DNA of 64,000 bases. It comes from Actinostola sp. cb2023 (lineage: Eukaryota > Cnidaria > Anthozoa > Actiniaria > Actinostolidae). The stretch spans positions 1 to 64,000 of the forward strand of contig JAUJYZ010000125.1 in the NCBI GenBank assembly GCA_033675265.1. Direction: 5' to 3'. The position numbers and the translations under genes are program-made. Positions 1 through 10,926 of this stretch are shown here, piece by piece; within the stretch, counting starts at the first letter, position 1; every line of letters starts with the position of its first letter. The notes beneath the pieces were generated by a model that saw nothing but the letters and a program-made list of their open reading frames with translations, was not told where the DNA came from and did no database searches.

Positions 1-1
1 C

Positions 2-77
2 GGATAAGTCCTATTCAACAGATAAAATTTATTGGGTAACTGCATCAATTTTATCCGTTGGATAAGACTTATCCGGT
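2..77. repeat. Small foldback element (GGATAAG...CTTATCC)
   Basis: The first 77 bases fold into an imperfect hairpin: GGATAAGTCCTATTCAACAG near the left edge pairs with the segment ending GACTTATCC, around an A/T-rich centre. A related palindrome with GGATAAGGATTT ends lies at 47398-47465, so this looks like a small dispersed inverted-repeat family. It sits in an rtcB intron. No coding content is seen. Confidence 0.55.
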
Positions 78-360
78 GGATAGCGCTATTCACCTTTTGT
101 GCAACTGTGGGGCCTGCATTTTTTTTCTAAATAAAATAAAGTTACTGAATATTGCTCAGAATTATTTGGAGGAAAGGAGTGGAACAAGAGGGAAGGAAGA
201 AGATGTGGAAACGAACAAGGAAGAAGTAAAAGATCTTGGTGGGGAACAGATCACACCCCCTCGATAAAAGAAAAATCTCTATTTCATTTAATAAATTGTG
301 TGTTACCAAAGTACCACCTACAGATAATTTGAACTGCAATTTTGAATCCTCTGTGAAAAT

Positions 361-516
361 TTGGCATTAGATTCCACCCTCAAAACCACCTCGGGTTGAT
401 AGAACAATAATTAATAATAGAACAATAGAACGATGCAGTAACACAATAGATTCATTCTATTGTTTGGTCGGCCAAGGCGGTTTTGAGGGATGGAATCTAA
501 TGCCAACCGTGAGTAA
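361..516. mobile_element. MITE-like foldback element in rtcB intron
   Basis: The arm beginning TTGGCATTAGATTCCACCCT at the left is matched in reverse complement by the arm ending GGAATCTAATGCCAA at the right, with about 30 bases per arm. The centre is A/T-rich and contains repeats of AATAGAACAATA. No transposase is present. It lies just upstream of the first visible rtcB exon. Confidence 0.6.
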
Positions 517-643
517 AGTCCCTACTTTAGCGTTTTGGCCATTCATTTCACAAAAAACAACCCACAAAGTAGTGGCTGCATGCTCGCAGTCTATATATAT
601 TCGGAACCTGACTGTTAGAATGTTTTATTTATTTATAATCCAG

Positions 644-3314
644 GGTCGCAGTGGTGACATTGGTGCATGGAAAATGAACAACATCCCACAAGCAGTACAG
701 AAAAGTTGGATTCAACTATCTAAAGATTATGAATATATTTGCAGCCAGCAACCTTCTGCAAAAGCCAGAAATAATGTCAATCATTTAGGAACATTGGGGA
801 CTGGAAACCACTTCATTGAGGTTCATAAATATCTATATATGCATAATTAGTTCTTGCATCACATATTTCACAATGTAGGTTTGAAGTGTAAAATATGAAT
901 AATAGTAATAATAATAAAATTACCATTCGATCCAATGAATATCATAAAGTACAAATTGGGGGAGGGTGTGGGGTGGGGTGGGGTATTTAGAAATAGGACA
1001 ATGCCATTTTGTTTTGGGAGAGGAGGAAGTTAAGTATCACCATCACCATAGCAATGTGAAATTACAAATTACGCGATAAATTTCGATTTTTTGAATTTCA
1101 AAGGAGAATTTGGGTTTTGATCACAAGTCACTTACTACATTCTTGCAGGGAGCCCTTCAATTTATACATTATGGTATTATAATAATTATTTATTATTATT
1201 ACAGTTTTTTTAGTATGTATAACATAATAATATAATAATAAAAACATTTTTATTGTTTAGATGTGTTTGGATGAGAGTGACAAGGTGTGGTTTATGCTGC
1301 ATTCAGGATCCGTGGTCCTGGTAATCGAATAGGCACAGTTTATATAGAACTGGCCAAAGAAGATATGCAGAGACTTGACAAGAGTGCTAAGGTATGGGAT
1401 TTTAAATATGCAGGGTGATATTATGTTGATAATAATCTTGACATGAAAATGTAGTGGTAGAGCAGAATTTGTATGACTATGATAACCTTAGGCATGCATG
1501 GACGTACATGCCATGCTGTGTCATGTACAATGTACGGAATCTGCTGTAATGGTTGTTTTGGTAGTAATGATGATGATGATGATGATGATTGGTAGTCATG
1601 TTGATAGTAATAATAAAACTATTTTGATGTTGGTGCATGGCTGTAGTCATATGATGATAGTGGAGTTGGTGTCAATAATGATGATTGTGATGGTGGTGGC
1701 TATAATGAGGATGATGAATGGCAGTCGATAACGATGAAAATAGGATCTCTGTATCTTATCTTACACCTCTCGATACATAGATTGACAAGAACCTAGCTTA
1801 CCTCCAGGAAGGTTCACCAAACTTCAAAAACTATGTGTTTGCTGTCTCGTGGGCACAGAAATATGCCAGGATAAACAGAGAACTAATGATGGCTCATTTG
1901 ATTGATGCTGCCAGGAGATGTCCAGAAATGCCACCATTTACTGTGGATGTCCACAATGCTGCAGTGAACTGCCATCACAACTATGTCAATGTTGAAACTC
2001 ATTTTGGTCAAAAAGTTTATCTTACAAGAAAAGGCGCGGTAGGCAAGATTTACACAACATAATTAATTTTAGACATTTCGATTTTCAGATTTTTCATTTG
2101 AAGTATCGAAGACTGCCAATTATTTGTGAATAAAGGCACAATAAATGGTGCAAGATTGCACACCGTCATGCGGTCACTGACGTGATTGCAGTGTATATAT
2201 ATACTTGCAACAATTGGGGCATCAGTTAGACACATGCTGCAATCATGCATATTGTCAGCAATATGTTGCGGCTAAATTGAATATGTTTCTTGCTCAGACA
2301 CTTGATGCATCGTTGACACTCAAATGGCTTCCTTTCTGAACCAATCAAAAAGCGCGCAGATGCATCTCATCCAATCAAACTCTTTCAATACGGCACAGCA
2401 CGGTACCGTAACTTCGCACTCATATGAAAACGCCTCTATGCAGAGTGTCAGTAAGTTACAGAAACTAGCAGTATTGCCAGAATTGCGTCGCACGTGTCCT
2501 CTTCTTGCGCGCACTGAACTTACAGCTCTATCTGGATTGTCTTCTTAGGTTTCCGCGCGTAAAGATGAACTTGGAATCATACCAGGATCAATGGGTGCGA
2601 AATCGTACATTGTACGGGGTAAAGGAAATCCAGACTCCTTTCACAGGTAAAGGAAATAATCTCACGTACTGTGATCTTTCAGGGAGTCCTCTGTTGCCCG
2701 TTATTCCCCACCGTACTACTGGAACGAATGTGTATGGTATCGGTATGGACCACATCAGGGCCCCGTCAGGATGAAGTGACAACATTGAGACTGATCGAAG
2801 AGATAAAGATTAGATCGAGAGGTTGTGAGAACGTGAAGAGTCGAATCATACAGAAACCTTCTCCCTTTGGAAGACGGGTTCTAACCAACTGGGCCACCCT
2901 GACCACTAGACGACAGAACATCAGCTGTTAGCGTGACATTGTGCCGATATTGATCGAGAGTATTAAAAATGCCGGGACACAGGTCTCTCCCTAGTCTTCT
3001 CCAACCTCCAACTACTACACTTATAGTTTATCGGTAATTACAGTTCACAAAATGTTCTAATCCGCAACGAAGTTTTCTATTCACACAGTTGCAGCCACGG
3101 CGCAGGAAGAGTCATGTCAAGAGCTAAAGCCAAAAAGACGTTTTCCATCGAGGATCACATACAGGCTACCGAGGGCGTAGAGTGCCGCAAAGACCGTGCG
3201 GTCATTGATGAAACTCCAATGGCTTACAAAAACATAGATCACGTGATGGCTGCACAGAGTGACCTGGTTGATGTGGTACACACACTAAAGCAAGTGCTGT
3301 GCGTTAAAGGATGA
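644..3314 (+). CDS. rtcB: RtcB-family RNA ligase, C-terminal half (5' part off window; frameshifted)
   Basis: RtcB joins RNA 2',3'-cyclic phosphate ends to 5'-OH ends using GTP and Mn2+. Five exons are visible: 644 to about 828 (GDIGAW, LGTLGTGNHFIE), 1261-1391 (VWFMLHSGS, then RGPGNRIGT), 1781-2038 (DVHNAAVNCHHNYV), 2549-2646 (GIIPGSMGAKSYIV) and 3089-3314 (SCSHGAGRVMSR to the stop). The SHGAGR histidine is the residue that becomes guanylylated in the family. All junctions keep frame and show GT/AG. The tail ending HTLKQVLCVKG is, from memory of the families, closer to bacterial RtcB than to animal RTCB/HSPC117. In the second exon the HSGSRG motif is split by a missing base near 1310, giving a stop (TAG) a few codons later, so the gene is either broken or the base is an assembly error. 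Earlier exons are outside the window. Confidence 0.85.
1566..1730 (+). repeat. ATG/GAT-rich simple sequence in rtcB intron
   Basis: Short runs of ATG/GAT triplets and variants fill this intron stretch. The open frame across it is low-complexity and I do not regard it as coding. Confidence 0.6.
2790..2935 (-). mobile_element. tRNA-derived SINE-like sequence in rtcB intron
   Basis: On the minus strand an A-box-like TGGCCCAGTTGG (2885-2896) is followed about 40 bases on by a B-box-like GATTCGACTC (2838-2849). The unit-2 copy reads GGTTCGACTC, a full B-box match (11209-11220). A GTCTAGTGGTCAGG string just upstream is also tRNA-like. The element is present in the rtcB-derived part of units 1, 2 and 4. 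The boundaries are uncertain. Confidence 0.45.
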
Positions 3315-3872
3315 AGGTAAGCACACGTATAGCCAGCACTCGAGAGCAACTTTGCATGAAGATCGGAAGATCAAACGTGACTATTTCAGTATATTTAATG
3401 TACTTGTTTCTCTCCTTCCCTGTCATGTCTGTATAAGTATTTGTCCTTTCCCTTCCATTACCTTAGCTTCCCTTCCCCTTCCCTTCCAACCACAAATCCT
3501 TTCCTACCTTTCCACCCGGTGTAGCTGACATACTATCATTACTATGTGATAGACAACCAGTTTTGAATTAAAACTTTACTTTAATTTCATTTAAAAAAAT
3601 TATCCAAGAAAAATCAATCTTTCATGTTAACATGTTTCGTACGTTAATATTTATAGTATTATTGGTATCGTTTTCTCTTTCTTTATAAAATAAATACTGC
3701 GACTGAATAATCTATAACTGATTTCTTTCACTTTTTCCTATAATTTATGATATCGAATAATAATAACAATAATTTAAGTGATCAAGAGATAAATAAGCAT
3801 CATAAATATTATAAATATGTGTGATAAATTAGCCTGAGCATAATATTTTTTAGCAATAAATAAATATCCACT

Positions 3873-4934
3873 CTAAGGGTCGTACAAAAACGCAATGGGT
3901 AACAATACATCGATCCATTTCCAGACTCGAATGCCAGTGGTTTCATCACATCTTCTGACCAACGCTCTATGGTTAAAGTACACAGCACGACAGTAATGCC
4001 TACACTCACTGCATCCAGCCTTCTGGAAGTACCTGGGAGACCTGGCGGGGTCGTCGTCTGTCATCCATCGCCACGGACACAGACTGGTGCCCACTTTATT
4101 GTTGACATTGTCGACAACAGGTTTGACGTCACGTCTGGTGCGGCGAGGGATCTTCAAGATTCGAGCAAGGTGGGCGACCTCGACTTTCTCAACAAAGTAG
4201 TAATGTCGACGGATATGTTTGAACTTCTTATTGGGAGAAAGACGTTTATCTGGCGAACATTTTCCGCCTTCAGCTAACAGGCTTGCGAGGCATAAAACAA
4301 GGACACCAAGTAATATCTAGAGAGATATAAATGTACATATTGGTTATCGAAACTTGACTGTAAAGCCTAATATACCGACTGAACCACAAGCGCATAGAGA
4401 AGGGACATCATTACAATTTGAAAATGAATCTGAAACAAGCGAAACACAATCAAATGTTTTTCATTTCGTGTGTTGGCACTTATGCTTGCGTCGGTCTGAT
4501 TGTATGTGACACTAGTTCCTACGTACGCTTGCGCATATGCTTGCGTCCCTAGTGAAACCCACAGAGTTAACGAACGTGTCACGCGGTATGGAACACTTTA
4601 CTGGCTTCCGCATGAATTTCTTTCACGAACACTTTATTGGCTTTTATCGATTTTCACGAAAAGGAATAAAAAGATTGTATTTTGATTGGTGGGCGGCGCC
4701 TCAAAATAATGGCGGTATGATTCTGAATGATTATAAAAGTTTAGAAAACTACTAGAGAAGAAAACAAGAGATACAAGAAAAGGGAAAACCTTAGTTGGCC
4801 TGAAGTACAGCAATTGCAAAAAAAAAATATTCCACAAACAATGCATCTAACAAACTTAAACTAAGAAAACTTACAGACAAGAAAGAATAAAAACAACAAA
4901 TGATAAAATCGTGTACCTTATTTCTTGCATCCAT
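3873..4934 (-). CDS. IL-17-like secreted cytokine, type B copy 1 (intact)
   Basis: The gene has two exons on the minus strand: exon 1 at 4934-4917 (MDARNK, then GTACAC) and exon 2 at 4316-3873 after a CTCTAG acceptor. The 153-residue product has a hydrophobic signal peptide (ILLGVLVLCLASLLA, residues 7-21), a basic segment with a furin-type site (RRTRR, residues 64-68), then a domain beginning CPWRW with DDDPARSPRYF, CSEC and WKWIDV. The PW...DP.R.P...C pattern is what I expect of IL-17 family cytokines. The usual C-terminal CxC is replaced by IAFLY. The ATG was chosen because it puts the hydrophobic stretch at the N-terminus; an upstream in-frame ATG would bury it. TTATAAAAGG lies about 115 bases upstream. 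The family call is recognition by pattern only. Confidence 0.72.
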
Positions 4935-5047
4935 ATCGTCCACTTTTGTTGTTGAGTTTTGAGACCAAGTTTTCTTCAGTGTATAACTGAACTGCTGTTG
5001 AACCATTAGTGTCTTTGTCAGACTGATTCACTGAACAAGATGGCCAG

Positions 5048-5057
5048 CCTTTTATAA
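5048..5057 (-). promoter_or_regulatory. TATA box of type B copy 1
   Basis: TTATAAAAGG on the minus strand lies about 115 bases upstream of the MDARNK start codon. The same box in the same context is kept in the other three B copies. Confidence 0.7.
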
Positions 5058-8000
5058 GCCACTAATTCCTTATTTAGAAACGGAAATGTACTAAGACTTT
5101 GTAGCTCGAATGTGTTCACAAAGTGGATTTTCATTGGCCCTTTGCAGTTTATTCAACATTCCTTAGAACCGGAACGTCGGTTAGCGCACCGTAAAGTCAA
5201 CACTATTCCATGGCAACACTATTCATATTTCTTTTCTATATTTCTTTATTTACTATTCATATTAAACGTAAACGTTTTTCTGAATGCTTGTAATAAAAAA
5301 GTATAGAGATAAGATTTGAACGTCCGCCGAATTCTTCACAAATTTACAAAAGTACCGAGCAACTTTGGAAGGTTTGAAAGTGTTTGTGAAAGTTTGTGAA
5401 AGTATGTGATCATGACATCATGGCCACCTTTCCGTCTGCGGGCTTTCCACTCTGCTTGCATTACGAACAGTATTCTTAGTCAATGGGAGCTAAAACAACA
5501 ACAATATTCATCCTGATTGTTCGTTAACAATAAGTTAACTTTTGAAATTGTTCCAAATCGAGATCAAGAGTGGGATTTTCTTTCAGTATTATCAGAAGTA
5601 CTTCTGGTATTATTCAATACTTTATTGATAAATGTGCGTGCAACTTGCTTCTTTGTTAATCTCTGCTCACGGTAACCCACTTGTTCTTACTAATTTGTGA
5701 TATTACGTAAGGGGATTCCCTGATTGTCGTTGCACAGTTTTGGATTTTGACAAGAGACTTTGACCAATGCACACACACGCCAAAGCAGAGAAATGTACAC
5801 ATGAACATACGTTTTGTTCCTTGGTCTACAAAACTTTTAGAAAGACAAGTGTTAACAAACTTAGGTATAAAATGCATCCTAAATGATACAGTTTTAATTT
5901 GTTTGTCCGTATATTTCTATGGAAGTTTGTCCTGCAATCATGCTACCATGCTGCGCTATCAAGTGGCCAATGACGTCACAGTACTAGTAAACGTCACATG
6001 TGATTCTTCTCGATCTGTTCAGTTCCAAACAAAAGCTGTAGATATTTTCCTAGAGAGTGTTCTGTAATACGTATAAGTAAATCTCCAATGTTGTCTTTTC
6101 AAAATGGTTTGTTTTTATAATAATAACAATAATTTTTCGTCGATGTTTTGTATTTGAGTGTCAGATTAATTCAAAACCATACAACCATTATCCGCTACTT
6201 TGACGTCACTAAAATCATCGCAACACAACTCAATATCAGAGATGTAAGTACAGACAAGAAATACATGGAGAGTCTCAAAACATCCAAAGGTAGCTTTTAT
6301 CAAACTGATTTAAAAGGGTTTAAAATGTATAGCTAAAAGGAGTAGGCAAAATAAAGACTTCCTTCTGATATCGATAACATTTGGTGTTTGTTTTTCGACC
6401 AAGTGATGACGTCATTAAATGTTGATGGCTCGCGTTACATTTAAAAATATTGGTTTTGGATCAAAATAGAACCCTTCGGAACTAACTTAGTCATTTTTTG
6501 AAGAAATTAGACAGGTTTTGAAATATGTATTTCGGTGTGTATAGATCTTGAACAGTTAATTTTCGTCAATATTAATTGATAACAAACTACATCTACATCT
6601 ACATTTATGGAGTCGGTAACGGTCGTTAGACATCATACACCAACTATAAAATAATTAATATCAATAGTTTCGACAGTACCGCTGATGATGCAATTTTCTG
6701 GAATTAGAAATTAAACATTTTCTGGAAGCCGTAGAAATGAAAAATTCTCGTACACAACTATTGTAAATAACGTACATCTTTGAGGGTTGAAAAAGTCTAT
6801 ATTAAAACACGAAACTACTTCCAGAAAGATAAAGATTATTATTATTATTATTAAACAAAAGTGCGTAAAAGATTCAAAGAGGTTTAGAAAACATGAAACG
6901 AGAAATTAAAAAATTCCAGCAATTGTAATGCGAATTAAACTTGTTATGGAACCAAAAACAAACTTTTCATTATGTACAAAGAGGTTGTTTTGCGCATGCT
7001 TTGATCTCTCAGAAAGTTTTATATTTACAGTAGAAGTTTTCCATTGGAGGCTACTGGGAGTCGACGGTAGTTTTAGCTAGTAATATCTGAACCTATTGCT
7101 ATTTTGTACGAAGTTTGAAAGAAGTTATTTTGCATCGCTCAGAAAAGTTTGATATTTTCATTCTGTTCTAAAAAATTGACATTGAATTATTAATTAAAAT
7201 TCATGAGTTTGTGACGTAAATGCCTTGCTATTTTTGGCCTTAAATGCTATTAATAGTATCATCGATCCGCGGGTCATGGTAATTGGGTTGCGTCTTTCGT
7301 GATTTATCTCGCCTTCACACAAAGAGAATATATATATAGCTAGTTTTCGCAATCTGAACTTTTTGCTATTTTGTGTTTAGTTTGAAAGAAGTAGTTTTGC
7401 TTCGCTCAGCAAGTTTGTTCTAAAAAATTGACTTTGAACTAGTTAATTAAAATTCATGAGTTTATGACGTAAATGCCTTGCTATTTTTGGCATTAGATGC
7501 TATTAATAGTATCATCATCTCGATTACTTCCGGGTTATGGTAATTGAGTTGTGCCTGTCGTTATTACTCTCGTGAAAACAATATTAATAATTTCAAATGT
7601 TTCCTTGAATATGAAAAAATATTTAATGTCAGTTATCAATTTCGCGTACATTCACTGTTTTTATTGTGTCGGGTCTTGAGCTAGTCTTGAGCTTTGCGTG
7701 ACGCATTGTTGCGAAAACGTAATGTCGTGACATACACTTTTCATCGCGTGACATTCGAATCGTCCAAAAATAAAGCCAATTGTCGATTTAAATTGTGAAA
7801 AAAACAGGTACCCTGTGTAATAAGGAATCAATCAGTCAGTGCAAGGAGAAAACGCAACCGTTTTTTTATGCCAAGCACCGACTTTCCATTCGTCGGATGA
7901 AATAGATAACTTTTCCAAATACATAACGTATTTTTGTCACGTATCTGTATTTCATAAAGAGTAATTTTTCTTTCATGGACACTGAGTCAGTTCGGCTATC

Positions 8001-8421
8001 TTCGGCTATCGTACTTCGGCTAAATAATTTCACATCTGCTTTAATTTGTTGAAATGATGTGACTTTGAAAAATGGCGCGAAAAGGGGAAAACCCTTTGTC
8101 TCGATATTATGTATTTTTCCTTTTATAGTAGTTATGCACGCTGAACAACAACAATAAACGTTTCAACTAATGTGGGTTTAAAAGCTGGTTTGCGGACCAA
8201 AAATACTGATTTGTTATTGCTCAGAATTGTGTATTATATACCGTTGTATCCAACTTCTAAATGTACTTTTTGTGAGTGTTTTAAACACTAAATTAAAATT
8301 TAGCAACGATAAATATCTCACACTTCGTCAGGTTTGTACTCGGAAATTCCAAGGCCAATATCCGAGTACAAATCACGTATAACGTACTCAATAAAAGTAA
8401 ATTTCCGATTCAAATCATGGG

Positions 8422-8430
8422 TTATAAAAG
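8422..8430 (+). promoter_or_regulatory. TATA box of type A copy 1
   Basis: TTATAAAAG lies about 119 bases upstream of the MNTTSNT start codon and is kept in all four A copies. An initiator-like ATCAGTCG follows about 25 bases downstream. Confidence 0.7.
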
Positions 8431-8548
8431 AACTGCAAGTCCTTCACCAAATCAGTCGAGAAATTCTTCCAAGCTGGTTGAACTTCAAATATTTACAAGA
8501 AAGTCAAAGAAGAGAAAAAAACACTGCAGCTGCAAGTCTTGGAAAAAG

Positions 8549-9199
8549 ATGAATACGACGTCTAACACGGTAAATATCTGCTTTTTGCACGTCTTTTAGC
8601 AGTCGGTCAAAACTTTTATGTCAGTCAGCCGCTCTGCAAAGTTGTACTACTTTGGCTTTTAACCTTGTTTACCCTTGCGTCACGTAGTCGTTTACTTCTC
8701 CTCCTACTCTACTCTAGATATGTTTGTAATATGTTTTATATCTCTTTTTTCTCTAGATATTATTTGGTCTGCTAGTTTTATGCCTCGCAAGCCTGTTAGC
8801 TGAAGGCGGCAGATGTTCGCCAGATAAACGTCTTTCTCCCAATAAGAAGTTCAAACATATCCGTCGACATTACTACTTTGTTGAGAAAGTCGAGGTCGCC
8901 CACCTTGCTCGAATCTTGAAGATCCCTCGCCGCACCAGACGTGACGTCAAACCTGTTGTCGACAATGTCAACAATAAAGTGGGCACCAGTCTGTGTCCGT
9001 GGCGATGGTGACAGACGACGACCACTCCAGGTCTCCCAGATACTTCCAGAAGGCTGGATGCAGTGAGTGTAGGCATTACTGTCGTGCTGTGTACTTTAAC
9101 CATAGAGCGTTGGTCAAAAGATGTGATGAAACCACTGGCATTCGAGTCTGGAAATGGATCGATGTATTGTTACCCATTGCGTTTTTGTACGACCCTTAG
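8549..9199 (+). pseudogene. IL-17-like, type A copy 1 (frameshifted)
   Basis: Exon 1 is 8549-8569 (MNTTSNT, then GTAAAT) and exon 2 is 8757-9199 after CTCTAG. The signal peptide, RRTRR site and the part up to CPWRW read normally, then one base is missing at about 9008, turning TGGATGACA into TGGTGACA and giving an immediate TGA. The remaining cysteine-rich part is still recognisable in another frame. The same missing base occurs in copies B2 and A3, so it is a shared allele and not a chance sequencing error. Confidence 0.8.
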
Positions 9200-9206
9200 A
9201 GTGGAT

Positions 9207-9229
9207 ATTTATTTATTTATTTATTTATT
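9207..9229 (+). promoter_or_regulatory. AU-rich element in A1 3' UTR
   Basis: Overlapping ATTTA pentamers, including the TTATTTATT nonamer, begin eight bases after the stop codon. Such elements mark unstable cytokine and early-response mRNAs. Shorter forms (TATTTATTTATTG) follow the stop in all seven copies. Confidence 0.65.
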
Positions 9230-10065
9230 GCTAAAAAATATTATGCTGCTAATTTATCACACATATTGATGATGCTTATTTATTAATTATGAGATAGGAA
9301 AGAAGGCAGTAACTTTCTTGAAAACTATACGATGAAATCCATAAACGACTGGAAATCGAGTCGATGTATCGTTGTTTTTGTACGATTGCTTATCCCGGAA
9401 GTCAACAACTATTTGTTCCATTTCGCAATCTATATAAAACAAACGTGCGTTTCAGGTCCTACAGGTCTATTTGTACTGTATTTTAAATCTCAATTTTGTA
9501 ATTTTAGTTTCAAAGTATTTCGCGCGGAATTATTGAAACAGTAATTTTGAATTTTTTGTTTCAAAGCTGTATTTCGCGTGGAACAGTAATTTCCGGTTTC
9601 ATTAACCATCGTTATGTCATCTGTCAGATACTAGTTGCTCGCTCATGCAATTCTTCAGAGCTGTGTTTTTATTTATATTTAACTATTTAAAAATATTTAT
9701 AAGCGAAAAACAATTCACATGTATATTTACAGCTATTTATTTGAAGCAGACGACAATGTCCAGTCCTTCTCAACTATTTTACTTTTACAAAAATGAAAAA
9801 ATATAATAAATGAAAAAAGTGAAACTGAAAGAAAAACCGATTGTTGATAGTTTATGGAGGATCTCCTGTAATTTACACTAAATATTGAAATAGTTTGTTT
9901 AGATATTTAGATATTCTAAAGCTGTTTACAAGTGAAATAGAACTCACTTTGTGCATAACTGATTTGTAATAATATTTTGAACTGAAATTTGTTATTAAAT
10001 CTGAATCAAGGAATTGATTTTATTTTGTTGCCCTTATTTACACTTATCACTGAATAATAATAGTA
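9230..10065 (+). other. Unit 1 downstream flank with decayed exon-2 fragment
   Basis: There is no intact gene here. At about 9331-9400 the sequence GATGAAATCC...CTGGAAATCGAGTCGATGTATCG...TTTTTGTACGA resembles the last 70 bases of the IL-17-like exon 2, as if an old terminal-exon duplicate had decayed. The unit 4 equivalent (about 34172-34240) is closer to the exon. The rest is A/T-rich. Confidence 0.45.
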
Positions 10066-10327
<262 letters not shown>

Positions 10328-10437
10328 TCATATTTATGAATTTTGGGTTATGTATGGCCCTGATATATATATACTTGCAACAACTGGGGCATCAGCTAAA
10401 CACATGCTGAAATCATGCATATTGTCAGCAATATGTT

Positions 10438-10575
10438 GCACGTACATAGATAGATACATAGATTCCTTTATTTAAGGAGGGTAAAATCCTTTAACTAAGT
10501 AATACAATTATCGGACTGTTATCAATAGGAGCACTAAAAAAATTGAATACTTAGGTTGAATACATACACTGAATA
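10438..10575 (+). repeat. Insertion of about 140 bp relative to unit 1
   Basis: Units 2 and 4 (about 27078-27215) carry this block, with ATAGATTCCTTTATTTAAGG near its start, between the ACTTGCAACAA anchor region and GACATTGACACTC. The true rtcB intron in unit 1 lacks it. It probably marks one insertion that preceded the duplication of units 1-2 into 3-4. Confidence 0.5.
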
Positions 10576-10926
10576 GGTTTATTTCAGACATTGACACTCA
10601 AATGGCTTCCTTTCTGAACCAATCAAAAAGCTTGCAGATGCATTTCATCCGATCAAACTTTTTCAATACGGCACGGTACCGTTATTTTCAGCCCACTAAT
10701 ACTAAAACGCCTCTATATAGATTGTCAGCAAGTTACAGAAACTAGCACCCGGTATTGCCAGTATTGTAGCACGTGTCCTCTTAGCTTCTTGCGCACTGAA
10801 CTTACAGATTAGGAGGGCCATAAGTTTTTCAGCTTTTAAAAGCTGTAATATGTATTCCCTCGTGAAATAAAGTGCATCATGATTATGATGATTATTATTA
10901 TTATTACAGCTGTACTGTGTTCTTTG

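Larger units (their letters stand above)
4935..8548. promoter_or_regulatory. Shared divergent spacer, unit 1
   Basis: This 3.6 kb stretch separates the B1 and A1 start codons and has no convincing gene. It contains three perfect CRE palindromes TGACGTCA (5971-5978, 6201-6208, 6407-6414), the two outward TATA boxes, a repeated TTCATGAGTTT...GACGTAAATGCCTTGC block (about 7199-7250 and 7449-7500), and short TATATATA runs. It is closest to the unit 3 spacer, which is nearly the same base for base where I compared it. The short open frames in it are not conserved as proteins. Confidence 0.6.

Noticed and set aside
5656..5877. Minus-strand frames between TATA box B and the CRE sites
   Set aside because: They differ in length and frame among the four spacers, as expected for non-coding DNA.
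6148..6336. 62-aa frame repeated in several spacers (YLSVRLIQNHTTIIRYFDV)
   Set aside because: It recurs because the spacers are duplicates; no domain or splice context supports it.
8873..9103. Antisense protein VKVHSTTVMPTLTASSLLEV found opposite every exon 2
   Set aside because: It is kept only because the opposite strand encodes the conserved cytokine-like domain; the sense reading has splice sites, signal peptide and family pattern.
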